Part shown: one piece after another, positions 17,054 to 26,627 of the stretch
Position numbering within the stretch: the first letter of the stretch is position 1
How the letters are laid out: the number at the start of each line of letters is the position of its first letter
NCBI GenBank assembly: GCA_016711485.1
Contig: JADJSX010000024.1
Location: 248,001 to 312,000, forward strand
Direction of reading: 5' to 3'
Source of the DNA: Leptospiraceae bacterium
GTDB lineage: Bacteria > Spirochaetota > Leptospiria > Leptospirales > Leptospiraceae
DNA: 64,000 nt
Program-made: the position numbers and the translations under genes
The notes under the pieces: generated by a model
What the model was told of the DNA's origin: nothing
Seen by the model: the letters and a program-made list of their open reading frames with translations, nothing else
Databases searched by the model: none

Positions 17054-17551
17054 ATGAATGAAATAACATCTCTTATCAATCAACATAAATTTATTCGGAA
17101 CAGAAGTATAGGACTAATAAGAGAAATAACATCTAATTCCTATGGACAAGAAGCTCTACAGTGGAGTATGCCATTTGGAAAAGGTAGGGCGCATATCGCA
17201 TGGCAATTTATGCATTGTGCTGCGACTTACGACCGTTATCTCAACTTTCGTATTTTAAATCAAGAAGCAAAATATCCTGATTTAGTAAAAGCTTATGGAA
17301 ATGGATCGGTGCCTAATTCTAAACTGATTGTAAAAGTTGAAGAGATATTATCCGCTCTTGAAATAACGACAAAACCTTATTATAACTACTTCGAATCTCT
17401 AAGTCCTGAAAGAATAGAAGAAAAACCACATTTAGAAGCAGAGAAAACGCACCGAGAAATTTTAGAATTACTTAACTGGCACGAAGCAAGCCATATGGGA
17501 CAAGCCCAAATTACTTGGAATGCATTTCGTGCTTTTCGCGGGCATATTTAG
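17054..17551 (+). CDS. DinB-family metal-dependent protein
   Basis: The 165-residue protein has the four-helix DinB/YfiT layout with spaced histidines: RAHIAWQFMHCAATYDR near residue 45-62 and LNWHEASHMGQAQITW near the C terminus. These form the usual metal-binding triad. Members include bacillithiol transferases and maleylpyruvate isomerases, but most are uncharacterised, so no substrate is claimed. It lies 5 bases after the glycosyltransferase. It is followed by a 171-base gap before the restriction-modification unit, so it marks the end of the conserved block. Confidence 0.75.
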   Translation: MNEITSLINQHKFIRNRSIGLIREITSNSYGQEALQWSMPFGKGRAHIAWQFMHCAATYDRYLNFRILNQEAKYPDLVKAYGNGSVPNSKLIVKVEEILSALEITTKPYYNYFESLSPERIEEKPHLEAEKTHREILELLNWHEASHMGQAQITWNAFRAFRGHI

Positions 17552-17722
17552 TGGACAATCCCAATTAGAATAAATGAAATTTGTTAGGAATTAATTTGAC
17601 TAAAGTAAATAAGCCTAAAATATGAGACATAATTTTAATTGTATTTAAAAATAATTTTATTGTAAAATCGCTGGGTAATAGCGATAATATACATACGTAT
17701 AGTTTTTTAGAGAGATTCCAAA

Positions 17723-20700
17723 GTGAGTAAAGAAAATAATTTAATAGAAGCGGTTTATTCTGAATTGGATTACAATTCTGGAAAATTATTTTCTACTGCT
17801 CCAAATTTTAAAGATTCTGAAGAAAAGAAATCTCCTTGGTTGGAAATTGGTGACTGGTTAAAAACCGCACATAGTATCGGAATTCATAAAGTATACTTTG
17901 TCGAGAATAATCCGATCATATTATTTGTAGAATCCGATTCGACTGATTCAAATATTCTCATTGAACTATATAATAAATCTTGGAACATGATGCGTCCTAA
18001 ACTTCTTTATGTATTAGTTTCGGGTGAACTTACTTTGTATTCTTTAAATGAAGAACCAGTAAAAGATGAAAGCGAGTTAGAGAATAGAGCATTACGTCAA
18101 GTAGTCGCAATATCTGAGATTCAAACTAATTTAAAAGACTATACTAGAGAGAATATTGAGAGTTATACGTATGAAAAAAATATTTCTACTTATAGAGGTG
18201 CGGAAGCAAGGTTTATAGAAGACTTAATTTCTGTTCGCGATGCATTAATTGCAAAAGGACTTAGTAAAAAAAGCAAATATGTTCATTCTTTAATCGGTCG
18301 TTCTATTTTTATTCGCTATTTAGAAGATAGAAAAATCTTAACTTGGAACTACTTCGAATCAGTTGCTTTAAAAAATAAAAAATGGATGAAGCTACTAGGT
18401 AGTAAACCCGTAAAACCAGACTTAGATCAAAAGATGTCTGATTTACTATTTTTTAAAGTTTTATCAAATCATGAATTCACTTATGCGTTATTTGATCAAC
18501 TAAGTAAGGATTTTAATGGGGATTTATTTGCTTCGGATATAAAAGAAAGCGAAGTAATAAAGCAAGAACTTCTAGACCTACTAAAATCATTTTTGCTAGG
18601 AGAGGCTAATAGTGATAGGCTTTTCTTTTGGGCTTATAAATTTGATATTATTCCCATTGAAATTATAAGCACAATTTACGAAGCATTTTATCATCTCGAA
18701 AATACCACCACAGATGAAGACGGGAAAAGTAAATCTACTGATAAGAAAGGAACGAACTATACTCCGAGCACTTTAGTTGAATTTCTTGTATCAGATGTAT
18801 TGAAGGAATCTATTTTAGCTAAAAATCCCAAAATTTTAGATCCAGCTTGCGGCTCCGGTATTTTTCTAGTTGAATCATTTAAAAGAATTGTTCGTTACAA
18901 AACAATGAAGAATGGTAGAAGGCTTTCGTTCGATCAGCTTAAATCTATTTTAAAAGATCAAATCTTTGGAATTGAAATTAATCCAGAGGCATTACGGATA
19001 ACATCCTTTAGCCTTTACTTGGCTTTATTAAATTATCTAGAACCAAAAGATATACAAGAGAATATTAAGAAAGGCAACAAGTTGCCGAACTTAATTTATG
19101 ATTTCGAAGAAATTCTTAAACCAAAAAAAGAAATCTTTAATACATTAGTAAGGGCTAATACGTTTCAATTAGAAGATTATATTAAAGAGGCTAATGTATT
19201 AAATAAATTCGTCGAAGAAAAATTTGATGTAGTCTTAGGAAACCCACCTTGGGGAAGTAAGTTAGATAAAAAATCTAAGGATATAATTGCGAACTGGTGC
19301 GAGGATAAAAATTATCCAATTGGAGATATTGAACCTTCACAGGCTTTCATTGCACGATCTACTTTTTTATTAAAAGAAATCGGCATTGTTGGTCTATTGG
19401 TTTCGTCTGGTGTATTCTTTAAGCATGGAAAAAGTAATCTATTTAGATACAAGTGGCTAAGTGAAAATAGCCTTAAAAAGATTGTAAACTGTGACCATGT
19501 AAGGGATATTTTTTTTAGCGGTGGTAGAAACAAAGACGCAATTTCCCCGTTTGCTTCTATCATATTTACAAATGATAAACCAAATTCAAACACAGCGTTT
19601 GAGTATTGGACTGCTAAAAAAATTAGTAATCTTAATAACACAAAAGTTGTTATTCTGCATAAGACTGATTTAAAAATAGTGAATCAGGCGGATACTCTGA
19701 GTAATCCGAATCTTTGGAAAATCTATTGGTGGGGTGGGCATAGAGATAAAGCATTAACTGATTATTTAGATACATTTTCTAAATTGAAAGAGTTTGTTGA
19801 TTCAGAAAAAACTGTAGGTAGGGGCTATCAGAAATCAGGAGATCTGAAAAAATTTGAGGTTTCCTTAAATGAGTTACCTATAGGAAATTTTAAAAGATAT
19901 GGGAAGATAAATAGTAATAATCTTATTAAACCCCCTGAAGAGGTTCATCGACAAGGAAATCTTTTTGTATATAGCGGAGAAAGAATTTTATTAGGGCGTG
20001 GTATAAGACAAAGAGACAATCAGAACGGGATAATTATTGCTAGGTATGATATTCAAGATTTTTGTTTTACGAATGCAATCATTGGTCTTAAATTACTAAA
20101 GCCTACTTCAAACAAATATAAAATTCTTTTAGCAATATTATGGTCATCTCTATCACGTTATTACTTATTTTTAATTTCTACTGATTGGGGTCGATGGCAT
20201 CATGAAGTATTTGTGAATGAGTTTTTAAACCTACCCATTCAATTTCCAAAAGATAAAAAACTAGAAAATAAAATAATCAAAATCGTAGATGAGCTTCGCA
20301 ATACAGAAGAAGATGGCTCTCCATCAGAAGGACTTTTTCCAAATAAGATTTCTAAATTAGAAAAAGAATTAGATGACGCAATTTTTGAATTGTATGGTTT
20401 GAATGAAAATGAAATTGAACTTATCCAAGAAACTTGCGATTTAAAATTAGATTTACTATATAACAATACGAAAAGCAAAGCGCTTGAAAAATTAAAATGG
20501 AATTATGAAAAGTTATACGGATTAGAAAAAGATTTAGAAATTGTAAAAGAAAAAGATGGGCTAATGAATTACGCCCTGAGTTTTTTAAGTTTATGGAATC
20601 CTAAACTCTCTCCTAAAGGGGAAATCATTTGGCAAATTCTTTGTCCAGATGATTCCCCTATGATTGGTTTTATTTTTTACACCCATGAAAAAAATAAATC

Positions 20701-20944
20701 GATTCCTAAATTAAATGCAAGTTCAAAAGAGTGGAAGCAAATTCTAAATGACTTTTCAGATAAATCTTTAACGCAAAATGCAAAACAAATTTATACAGAT
20801 GGGATAATTAGAATTATCTCCGAGCAACATATTTTAATCATTAAAAGAAATGAAAGAAGGCTTTGGACTAAAACATCTGCGGTAGAAGACGCTGAGGCTA
20901 TTTTAGTGCAGGCGATCCATAAACAAAGGGATAAGAAAGCATGA
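17723..20944 (+). CDS. Eco57I-type N6-adenine DNA methyltransferase/specificity protein
   Basis: The start is GTG 17723 after AGAGAG at about 17709-17716. The 1073-residue protein has SAM motif I LDPACGSGIF (D373) and catalytic motif IV NPPW (507-510), as in Eco57I-type adenine methylases. The target-recognition region should lie after residue 620, around GRGYQKSG and RWHHEVFVNEFLNLP. Residues 30-100 (WLEIGDWLKTAHSIG, FVENNPIILFVES, MMRPKLLYVLV) form a separate N-terminal domain in which I see no clear complete PD-(D/E)XK site. The nuclease is probably the overlapping downstream gene (ATGA at 20941-20944). The likely role is host DNA protection and target recognition in a two-gene system. Confidence 0.85.
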   Translation: MSKENNLIEAVYSELDYNSGKLFSTAPNFKDSEEKKSPWLEIGDWLKTAHSIGIHKVYFVENNPIILFVESDSTDSNILIELYNKSWNMMRPKLLYVLVSGELTLYSLNEEPVKDESELENRALRQVVAISEIQTNLKDYTRENIESYTYEKNISTYRGAEARFIEDLISVRDALIAKGLSKKSKYVHSLIGRSIFIRYLEDRKILTWNYFESVALKNKKWMKLLGSKPVKPDLDQKMSDLLFFKVLSNHEFTYALFDQLSKDFNGDLFASDIKESEVIKQELLDLLKSFLLGEANSDRLFFWAYKFDIIPIEIISTIYEAFYHLENTTTDEDGKSKSTDKKGTNYTPSTLVEFLVSDVLKESILAKNPKILDPACGSGIFLVESFKRIVRYKTMKNGRRLSFDQLKSILKDQIFGIEINPEALRITSFSLYLALLNYLEPKDIQENIKKGNKLPNLIYDFEEILKPKKEIFNTLVRANTFQLEDYIKEANVLNKFVEEKFDVVLGNPPWGSKLDKKSKDIIANWCEDKNYPIGDIEPSQAFIARSTFLLKEIGIVGLLVSSGVFFKHGKSNLFRYKWLSENSLKKIVNCDHVRDIFFSGGRNKDAISPFASIIFTNDKPNSNTAFEYWTAKKISNLNNTKVVILHKTDLKIVNQADTLSNPNLWKIYWWGGHRDKALTDYLDTFSKLKEFVDSEKTVGRGYQKSGDLKKFEVSLNELPIGNFKRYGKINSNNLIKPPEEVHRQGNLFVYSGERILLGRGIRQRDNQNGIIIARYDIQDFCFTNAIIGLKLLKPTSNKYKILLAILWSSLSRYYLFLISTDWGRWHHEVFVNEFLNLPIQFPKDKKLENKIIKIVDELRNTEEDGSPSEGLFPNKISKLEKELDDAIFELYGLNENEIELIQETCDLKLDLLYNNTKSKALEKLKWNYEKLYGLEKDLEIVKEKDGLMNYALSFLSLWNPKLSPKGEIIWQILCPDDSPMIGFIFYTHEKNKSIPKLNASSKEWKQILNDFSDKSLTQNAKQIYTDGIIRIISEQHILIIKRNERRLWTKTSAVEDAEAILVQAIHKQRDKKA

Positions 20945-21624
20945 ATTCAAAACCTTCTTTTCTAGATAATGATTATTGGGCACAATTAGAGTCTGATTTA
21001 CTGGAAATAACTATCAATGCTTTACTTCTTTTAAAAAATGAATTGAAAGACCAAGTAGAAGAAAACCCTATCAATTATGTTTTAAATAGATGTTTTTTGA
21101 AAGCTAGTAGAAGTAAGATTAAAAATCAATATGGAAATTTCGCTAAGGCTAGACAGCCTGATTATGAAGCAGAAAAAATTAATTATGAAGATGATGAAAC
21201 TAGATTTAAGAGAATGGGTAAGCGACCTGACTTCCAGTGGAAGTTATACGATGACTCAGCTCCAATTAATTCAACGTCTTATAGCGTTGTATTTACAATT
21301 GAATGTAAAAGATTGGGGGATAGAGTAAACAATCGAGATTTATGTAAAGCTTATGTCGACCATGGCATTTTAAGATTTACAAATAAAGAATGGTCTTATG
21401 GAAGTGGTGCGGATTCCGGCGCAATGATCGGATATATCCAAAGTTCAAAAGAAATAAAAATACTTTCGCAGGTTAATCATCATATTGCGCAAAAATCCTT
21501 GAATGAAATACGATTAAATCGAAAACAAAATGGAATTAGTGTATTAAAACAAAACATCAAGAGAAAAAATATCGAACCCAAAGATTTTTCCCTCAATCAT
21601 CTTTGGGTCAATCTAACTGATTAA
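20941..21624 (+). CDS. PD-(D/E)XK restriction endonuclease partner of the Eco57I-type methylase
   Basis: This 227-residue protein starts inside the methylase stop codon, so it is translationally coupled. A RPDFQW motif (D97) and FTIECKRLG (E121, K123) form a clean D-x(23)-E-x-K nuclease site. A later helix-rich part contains SGADSGAMIGYIQSS, and the C terminus ends with HLWVNLTD. No DNA-recognition module is evident, so specificity probably comes from the large methylase. I do not recognise a named family; function is inferred from the motif and the operon. Its stop lies 2 bases from the end of the convergent purF gene, showing tight insertion next to core genes. Confidence 0.75.
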   Translation: MNSKPSFLDNDYWAQLESDLLEITINALLLLKNELKDQVEENPINYVLNRCFLKASRSKIKNQYGNFAKARQPDYEAEKINYEDDETRFKRMGKRPDFQWKLYDDSAPINSTSYSVVFTIECKRLGDRVNNRDLCKAYVDHGILRFTNKEWSYGSGADSGAMIGYIQSSKEIKILSQVNHHIAQKSLNEIRLNRKQNGISVLKQNIKRKNIEPKDFSLNHLWVNLTD

Positions 21625-21626
21625 TC

Positions 21627-23126
21627 CTAATAATTCTCCGTTTTCTCAATTCCAAAATCCTGAAACAGAGTTTTCTGGTTACTATGCCTACTTGTATCAA
21701 AGTTAATTGGATATTTACCAGTAAAACATGCATCGCAATAGTTAGAATTTGCGGCATCTTGTTCTACAGACTTATGAGTAGCATCCATGCTTAAATACGC
21801 AATAGAATCTACACGCAGATACTTTCGAATTTCCTCAATCGTGTGGGACGATGCAATCAATTCATTGTGAGTAGGAATATCAATTCCATAGTAACAAGGA
21901 GAAATAGTTGGAGGGGCAGAAATCCTCATGTGAATTTCTTTTGCTCCTGCATTTCGAATCATTTTTACAATTTTACGACTTGTTGTACCACGCATAATGG
22001 AATCATCAATGACTACTACTCGTTTGCCGTCGATAACTTCGCGGATAACGTTGTATTTGATTTTTGCTCCGAAGTCGCGAATCTTTTGGTCTGGTTCAAT
22101 AAAAGTTCTACCAATGTAATGAGAACGGATTAACCCTGTTCTATATGGAATTCCAGTTGCTTCCGAATAACCTAGAGCCGCAATATTGGCCGAATCAGGA
22201 ATAGGGATAACAACGTCAGCCTCAACAGGAAGTTCACGCGATAGGTATTCACCTAGTTTTTTTCTGACCTTATAAACGGATTCCCCGAAAATATAAGAAT
22301 CAGGACGAGAAAAATAAATAAATTCAAAAATACATAGACTATGTTTACGTTCTGAAAATGGAAAATAGGATTTCGTCCCAAAACTATCTACGACGACCAT
22401 TTCACCAGGAACTACGTCTCTCACATAATGAGTATCTGTAATATCGAATGCACATGTCTCTGAGGCAAACACAACTGTGCCGTCATTTTTTTGACCCATA
22501 ACGAGAGGTCGAAATCCATTCGGGTCACGAACAGCGATTAACATTTTATTTGTTAGGATTAATAGAGAGTATGCGCCCTCAATCTGACGGAGTGCTTCAG
22601 CTAAAGCATCCAAAAGCACTTTTGACTTAGATTTTGCCATAAGGTGAACGATTACTTCAGAATCAATGGTAGTTTGAAAAATACTTCCTTCTTCCCCTAA
22701 CTTTTTACGAAGATCGTATGAATTTACTAAATTCCCATTGTGAGCAAGGGCTATACCGCCCAAATGCGATTCTACACGAACTGGTTGAGCATTTCTCAGG
22801 AAACTATCACCTGTAGTGGAATAGCGATTATGTCCTATTGCAGCATGACCTTTGAGTTCTTTGAGTTTTTCTTGGCTGAATAGGTTTGCTACAAGCCCCA
22901 TCCCAGCGTATCTATACAAATGCTCTCCGTCGGTTGAGACGATTCCACTGGACTCTTGCCCTCTATGTTGCATTGAATAAAGCCCTAAATAGGTAAAGTT
23001 GGCGGCTTCATCGTTATTAAACATTCCAAAGATGGCACATTCGTCTTTTGGTTTGTCATCATGGGTTGTTATATTATTTTGGATAGAATTGAGGGTTTTA
23101 AAATTAGAACTCTTAGAATATTCCAT
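21627..23126 (-). CDS. purF: Amidophosphoribosyltransferase
   Basis: PurF transfers glutamine nitrogen to PRPP, giving phosphoribosylamine, the first committed step of purine synthesis. The 499-residue protein has a propeptide of about 29 residues before the catalytic cysteine (DECAIFG, C30), which becomes N-terminal after processing as in the Bacillus-type enzyme. The glutaminase motif MQHRGQESSG, the PRPP loop VVVIDDSIMRGTTS, and late cysteines in SPCYYGIDIPT and YCDACFTGKYP consistent with an iron-sulfur cluster are all present. The start at 23126 lies only 28 bases from the divergent rnd start, so the two promoters must overlap or face each other closely. Confidence 0.95.
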   Translation of the reverse strand: MEYSKSSNFKTLNSIQNNITTHDDKPKDECAIFGMFNNDEAANFTYLGLYSMQHRGQESSGIVSTDGEHLYRYAGMGLVANLFSQEKLKELKGHAAIGHNRYSTTGDSFLRNAQPVRVESHLGGIALAHNGNLVNSYDLRKKLGEEGSIFQTTIDSEVIVHLMAKSKSKVLLDALAEALRQIEGAYSLLILTNKMLIAVRDPNGFRPLVMGQKNDGTVVFASETCAFDITDTHYVRDVVPGEMVVVDSFGTKSYFPFSERKHSLCIFEFIYFSRPDSYIFGESVYKVRKKLGEYLSRELPVEADVVIPIPDSANIAALGYSEATGIPYRTGLIRSHYIGRTFIEPDQKIRDFGAKIKYNVIREVIDGKRVVVIDDSIMRGTTSRKIVKMIRNAGAKEIHMRISAPPTISPCYYGIDIPTHNELIASSHTIEEIRKYLRVDSIAYLSMDATHKSVEQDAANSNYCDACFTGKYPINFDTSRHSNQKTLFQDFGIEKTENY

Positions 23127-23154
23127 AGGGATACAATTTTACTGTATTAAAAAC

Positions 23155-24468
23155 ATGCAAATCAATTCCAAATATATACTCGTCGATAACAAAAAGAGTT
23201 TAGAGCTAGCAGTAGTCAACCTCGGAACCTCCAAAATCATAGCGATTGATACAGAATCCTCTGGCTATTACACCTATTTCTCTAAAGTTTGTTTGATCCA
23301 AATTTCAGCAAATGGTAAAAATTTCATAATTGATCCGATGGCTCAGATTGACACAAAAGCCCTTGCGCCTGTCTTCAAAAATCCTAATATATTAAAAATC
23401 TTTCATTCAGCAATAGATGATATTAAAGCACTTAAAAGAGATTTCGGATTTGAATTTAAGAATATTGCGGATACTATGTATTCGTCAAAATTACTCGGAT
23501 TAGAGCATAATTCGTTAAATTATTTGGTAGAATACTACCACAAAATATTCCTTTCGAAGACTGAGCAAAAATCAAATTGGGAGAGACGCCCATTAGATAG
23601 GCACCAACTTCAGTATGCCGCTTTGGATACTGCTTATCTGGAATCTATTTGGACTACTATGCAAGCCGAATTAGAAAAAAGAAATTTGATTTCGGAAGCA
23701 ATTTCTGAATTCGAAAAAATGGCAAGTGAACCATACATTGCAAAAGAAACAACAAATGAAATTCAGTGGCATAAATTTCCGAACATTGATAAATTAACAC
23801 CGGAAGAAAGACGAGGGGTTTGTGATATTCTACAGTTTAGAGATGATAAGGCTCGAAGAATGAACAAGGCACCTTTTAGAGTTATCAATAATGAAACAAT
23901 CGAAAAAATTGTAAAAAAAGAACTATCTGAGGATAATCTCATTACTCTGCTTGGAAAAAAGGATGGTGCAGATTTATATAAAATTTTACAAAATCCTCTC
24001 GGTCCGCCGCTTGAAAAAGTAGATGCACCGAAGTTAGATTATGAATTAAAACCAGAAGAGGAGACCTTATTCAAAAATCTCCGTAAGTGGAGAGATAAAG
24101 TTATGAAAAAAAGAAATATAGATCATACTATGCTTCTTTCAAATAAAAATCTAATTCAAATTATTCGCTCCAATGTACATACTTTAGATGATTTAAGAAA
24201 ACTTTCGTTAATGTCAGAATGGAAAGTTATTAATTATGGCCCATCGATTATAAGTGCTTTGAAAAACGAAAATTATGAGGAACAATTAAATTTATTAGTT
24301 CCACTTAATCGTGTAAAAAGAACTAAAAAAATCGAACATAACAATCAAAAGGCAAAAGACAATAAACCACAAAAAAATCCCAAAGTAGAAGAAAAAGAAA
24401 AACTTGAAGTTGTTGAAACTAAAGAAGAGGAAGAAGTCGAAGTAGAAAAAATAGATGATGTAAAGTAA
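23155..24468 (+). CDS. rnd: Ribonuclease D-like 3'-5' exonuclease with HRDC domain
   Basis: ATG 23155 is chosen because the upstream part of the open frame is antisense to purF. The 437-residue protein has the DEDDy exonuclease motifs: IIAIDTES (D32, E34), HSAIDDIKALKRDF and LQYAALDTAYL. HRDC-type helical regions follow at about 210-290 and 300-375 (LTPEERRGVCDILQFRD; LFKNLRKWRDKVMKKRN). The last 45 residues are a charged lysine/glutamate tail. The family trims 3' ends of structured RNAs such as tRNA precursors. The two-helical-domain layout agrees with RNase D. It ends 4 bases from the convergent SDR gene. Confidence 0.88.
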   Translation: MQINSKYILVDNKKSLELAVVNLGTSKIIAIDTESSGYYTYFSKVCLIQISANGKNFIIDPMAQIDTKALAPVFKNPNILKIFHSAIDDIKALKRDFGFEFKNIADTMYSSKLLGLEHNSLNYLVEYYHKIFLSKTEQKSNWERRPLDRHQLQYAALDTAYLESIWTTMQAELEKRNLISEAISEFEKMASEPYIAKETTNEIQWHKFPNIDKLTPEERRGVCDILQFRDDKARRMNKAPFRVINNETIEKIVKKELSEDNLITLLGKKDGADLYKILQNPLGPPLEKVDAPKLDYELKPEEETLFKNLRKWRDKVMKKRNIDHTMLLSNKNLIQIIRSNVHTLDDLRKLSLMSEWKVINYGPSIISALKNENYEEQLNLLVPLNRVKRTKKIEHNNQKAKDNKPQKNPKVEEKEKLEVVETKEEEEVEVEKIDDVK

Positions 24469-24472
24469 AATT

Positions 24473-25249
24473 CTATTTCTTTAGTTTCGGTAAAACAACT
24501 TTAGCCGCTAAAGTCATCAGATAATCAACTGGATTCGGAAATATCTTGTAAGTAAGAGCGGCGGCATTGTATAATATACCGGGAATAACTACTGCTTCCT
24601 TCTTAATGATACAATCTTCTACGCATTTAGCTATTTCGGACGGATCATCGAATGGAACAAAAGGTGTATTATGGAATTCTTTCGTCATTTCTGTTTTAGT
24701 TGAACCGGGAAGAACACAACCTACATGTATATTATAAGGATCTAATTCTATTTTTAAACTTTTGCAAAGAGAATAAATTGCGGCTTTACTTGCGGCATAA
24801 CTCGAATTGCCTGGAAATGGAATTAAAGCAGAAAAAGAGCTAATACAAATAATGTTTCCTCCGCCTGAATTTTTTAAGGAAGGAATATATTCTTTGATTA
24901 TTTGTAGTGGAGCTATATAATTTATATCTAATTCTCGTTTTATATTTTCGAATGAATTGTCTTCAAAAGTCACACTTGTTGATATTCCTGCATTTAAAAC
25001 TAAATTTGTGATAGAAGGAAATGTTTTTTGAATTTCCTCTATTACTTCTTTAGTATTTTTTAGGTCTGAAAAATCAGCTAGAACATAATAGGTCTTAGCC
25101 CCAAATGACTTACATTCTAGAGCTACCGACTTTAGATCTTCTTCTGTTCGAGCGACTAATACTAATTCATAATTTTTCTTAGCAAAATGAAGTGCAATAG
25201 CTTTTCCAATTCCACGAGAAGCGCCTGTGATTAGCATTTTTTTATTCAT
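24473..25249 (-). CDS. Short-chain dehydrogenase/reductase (SDR)
   Basis: The 258-residue protein has a classical SDR core: cofactor motif TGASRGIGKA, NAG in LVLNAGIST, a catalytic serine in CISSFSA, and YAASK carrying the tyrosine and lysine. A PGSTKTEMTKEF loop follows. The arginine after the first strand (LVARTEED) suggests NADP preference. The C-terminal part with LTYKIFPNPVDYLMTLAAKVV resembles SDRs acting on acyl chains or sterol-like substrates, but the substrate cannot be named. It starts one base from the end of the HDAC-like gene on the same strand and probably belongs to the same operon. Confidence 0.85.
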   Translation of the reverse strand: MNKKMLITGASRGIGKAIALHFAKKNYELVLVARTEEDLKSVALECKSFGAKTYYVLADFSDLKNTKEVIEEIQKTFPSITNLVLNAGISTSVTFEDNSFENIKRELDINYIAPLQIIKEYIPSLKNSGGGNIICISSFSALIPFPGNSSYAASKAAIYSLCKSLKIELDPYNIHVGCVLPGSTKTEMTKEFHNTPFVPFDDPSEIAKCVEDCIIKKEAVVIPGILYNAAALTYKIFPNPVDYLMTLAAKVVLPKLKK

Positions 25250-25250
25250 A

Positions 25251-26180
25251 TTATCCTTTCAAAACTGCCAAATGTGCCTCTACTGAATCTGCCAAGGCTT
25301 CTAAATCATATCCACCTTCCAAAAAAGATAAAACTCTACCTTTACAAATTTCATTTGCTTTAGAGAGAATAATTTCCGTAAACCGCTCAAATGCAGAAGT
25401 AGTTAATTCCATTCCACCAAGAGGATCATCTCTATGTGCATCAAAACCAGCAGATATTAATATAAATTCTGGTTGAAACTTGTCGATTTCTGGAATTATT
25501 TTTTCTTGGAAAACATTTAAATAATCTTGGTTGGATGAACCTCTTTTGAGTGGTACATTTAAATTATATCCTAAACCTTTTCCTATTCCTCTGTCTTTTT
25601 CTGCTCCAGTACCGGGATAAAATGGATATTGGTGTGTGGACATAAAATATACAGAATCGTCTTCATAAAAACTATGTTCTGTTCCATTTCCATGATGTAC
25701 GTCCCAATCTAAAATTAAAATTTTATGGATTCCTTTGGATTGCAGATACTTTGCTGTAATCGCAATGTTATTAAACATACAAAATCCCATTGCATGATGT
25801 TTTTCTGCATGATGACCGGGAGGGCGTACGAGTGCGATTCCATTTTTTGCATTTCCTGATAGAATAGAATCAGCTAAAACAATTCCAGATCCAGAGGCAA
25901 GTGCCGCCGCAGTATAAGATCCTGGTGAATAGGGAGTATCTCCGTCAAAAAATCCGCTTCCTGATTTAACACGTTTTTGAAAGTCTTTAATATAGGAAAG
26001 GGTATGTATACTCGCAATTTCTTCTTCTGTAGCTTCTCGAATAGTTGGTTGGAGTAAATCTTTGTAGTATGACTTTGATTTTATTTTTTCTATAATTGAG
26101 GTTAATCGTTTGTAATTCTCTGGATGTTGGCCAGTCTCATGGTCTAAAAATTCGTCTCGATAGGCAAGTGCGGTTGTCAT
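25251..26180 (-). CDS. Histone-deacetylase-family amidohydrolase (class II HDAC/AcuC-like)
   Basis: The 309-residue enzyme carries the complete HDAC active site: tandem histidines in RPPGHHAE (123-124), ILDWDVHHGNGTE (D158, D160, H162), and the third metal ligand in SAGFDAHRDDP (D247). HQYPFYPGTG is the class II/APAH-type loop. Family members remove acetyl groups from lysines, polyamines or other acetylated metabolites using zinc; the substrate here is unknown. The start overlaps the end of the upstream membrane-protein gene by four bases, and the SDR gene follows after one base, so the three form an operon. Confidence 0.88.
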   Translation of the reverse strand: MTTALAYRDEFLDHETGQHPENYKRLTSIIEKIKSKSYYKDLLQPTIREATEEEIASIHTLSYIKDFQKRVKSGSGFFDGDTPYSPGSYTAAALASGSGIVLADSILSGNAKNGIALVRPPGHHAEKHHAMGFCMFNNIAITAKYLQSKGIHKILILDWDVHHGNGTEHSFYEDDSVYFMSTHQYPFYPGTGAEKDRGIGKGLGYNLNVPLKRGSSNQDYLNVFQEKIIPEIDKFQPEFILISAGFDAHRDDPLGGMELTTSAFERFTEIILSKANEICKGRVLSFLEGGYDLEALADSVEAHLAVLKG

Positions 26181-26482
26181 TTTTCTAACTTTTCATTTAA
26201 AAAAATATACTTTGTCCAATTATAAATCCAAGTAAATCCTAGAATTACGATAACTACATTTGCATCGGTTTTAATAAAAAACGTTAGTCCCCAAAAAAAA
26301 GGAAGTAACATAAATAATAGGTATGAAGAGAGTAGGAAAATAGAGCCAGCATTTTTCCAATTAAGTATTGAATTTCTAAGAGCTGAGGCTATTGAAGAGT
26401 AAATAAGTTCAAAGCCAAGGGATTTTTTGGCTAATTGAAAGAATGAGATAAATAGAATTGTGATTAATATAGAGTATATCAT
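26177..26482 (-). CDS. Small three-helix membrane protein
   Basis: The 101-residue product has three hydrophobic stretches, at about residues 2-20, 45-68 and 72-92, with short polar loops (SIASALRNSILNWKNAGS). It overlaps the HDAC-like gene by four bases (ATGA), so it heads that operon and is very likely a real gene. No family is recognised; the size and spacing resemble small accessory membrane proteins. The upstream side is occupied by the palindromic element at 26500-26611, which may shape its promoter region. Confidence 0.6.
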   Translation of the reverse strand: MIYSILITILFISFFQLAKKSLGFELIYSSIASALRNSILNWKNAGSIFLLSSYLLFMLLPFFWGLTFFIKTDANVVIVILGFTWIYNWTKYIFLNEKLEK

Positions 26483-26499
26483 GTTGTATTACTCACCTA

Positions 26500-26611
26500 C
26501 CTAACCCCCGACTTTATATTTCTTCAGCTACTTTTACAAAGAAGCCCCCTTCCCTTGAAGGGAAGGGGCGACTTGTTAGGATTCTACAACAATACAAAGT
26601 CGGGGGTTAGG
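26500..26611. repeat. 112-bp palindromic repeat element with 16-bp perfect terminal arms
   Basis: CCTAACCCCCGACTTT at 26500-26515 is exactly complementary to 26596-26611. A second palindrome, CCCCTTCCCTT-G-AAGGGAAGGGG, lies at 26546-26568 in the middle. A diverged relative is at 6816-6960. The right end continues into a short tandem GGTTAGGT series that abuts the mdh stop codon. This looks like a non-coding mobile (MITE- or REP-like) element; it may also terminate mdh transcription. Confidence 0.75.
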
Positions 26612-26627
26612 TGGTTAGGTGGTTAGG

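Noticed and set aside
17723..21624. BREX or DISARM defence system.
   Set aside because: Only a methylase and a small nuclease are present; no pglZ, brxC, drmA or helicase gene accompanies them.
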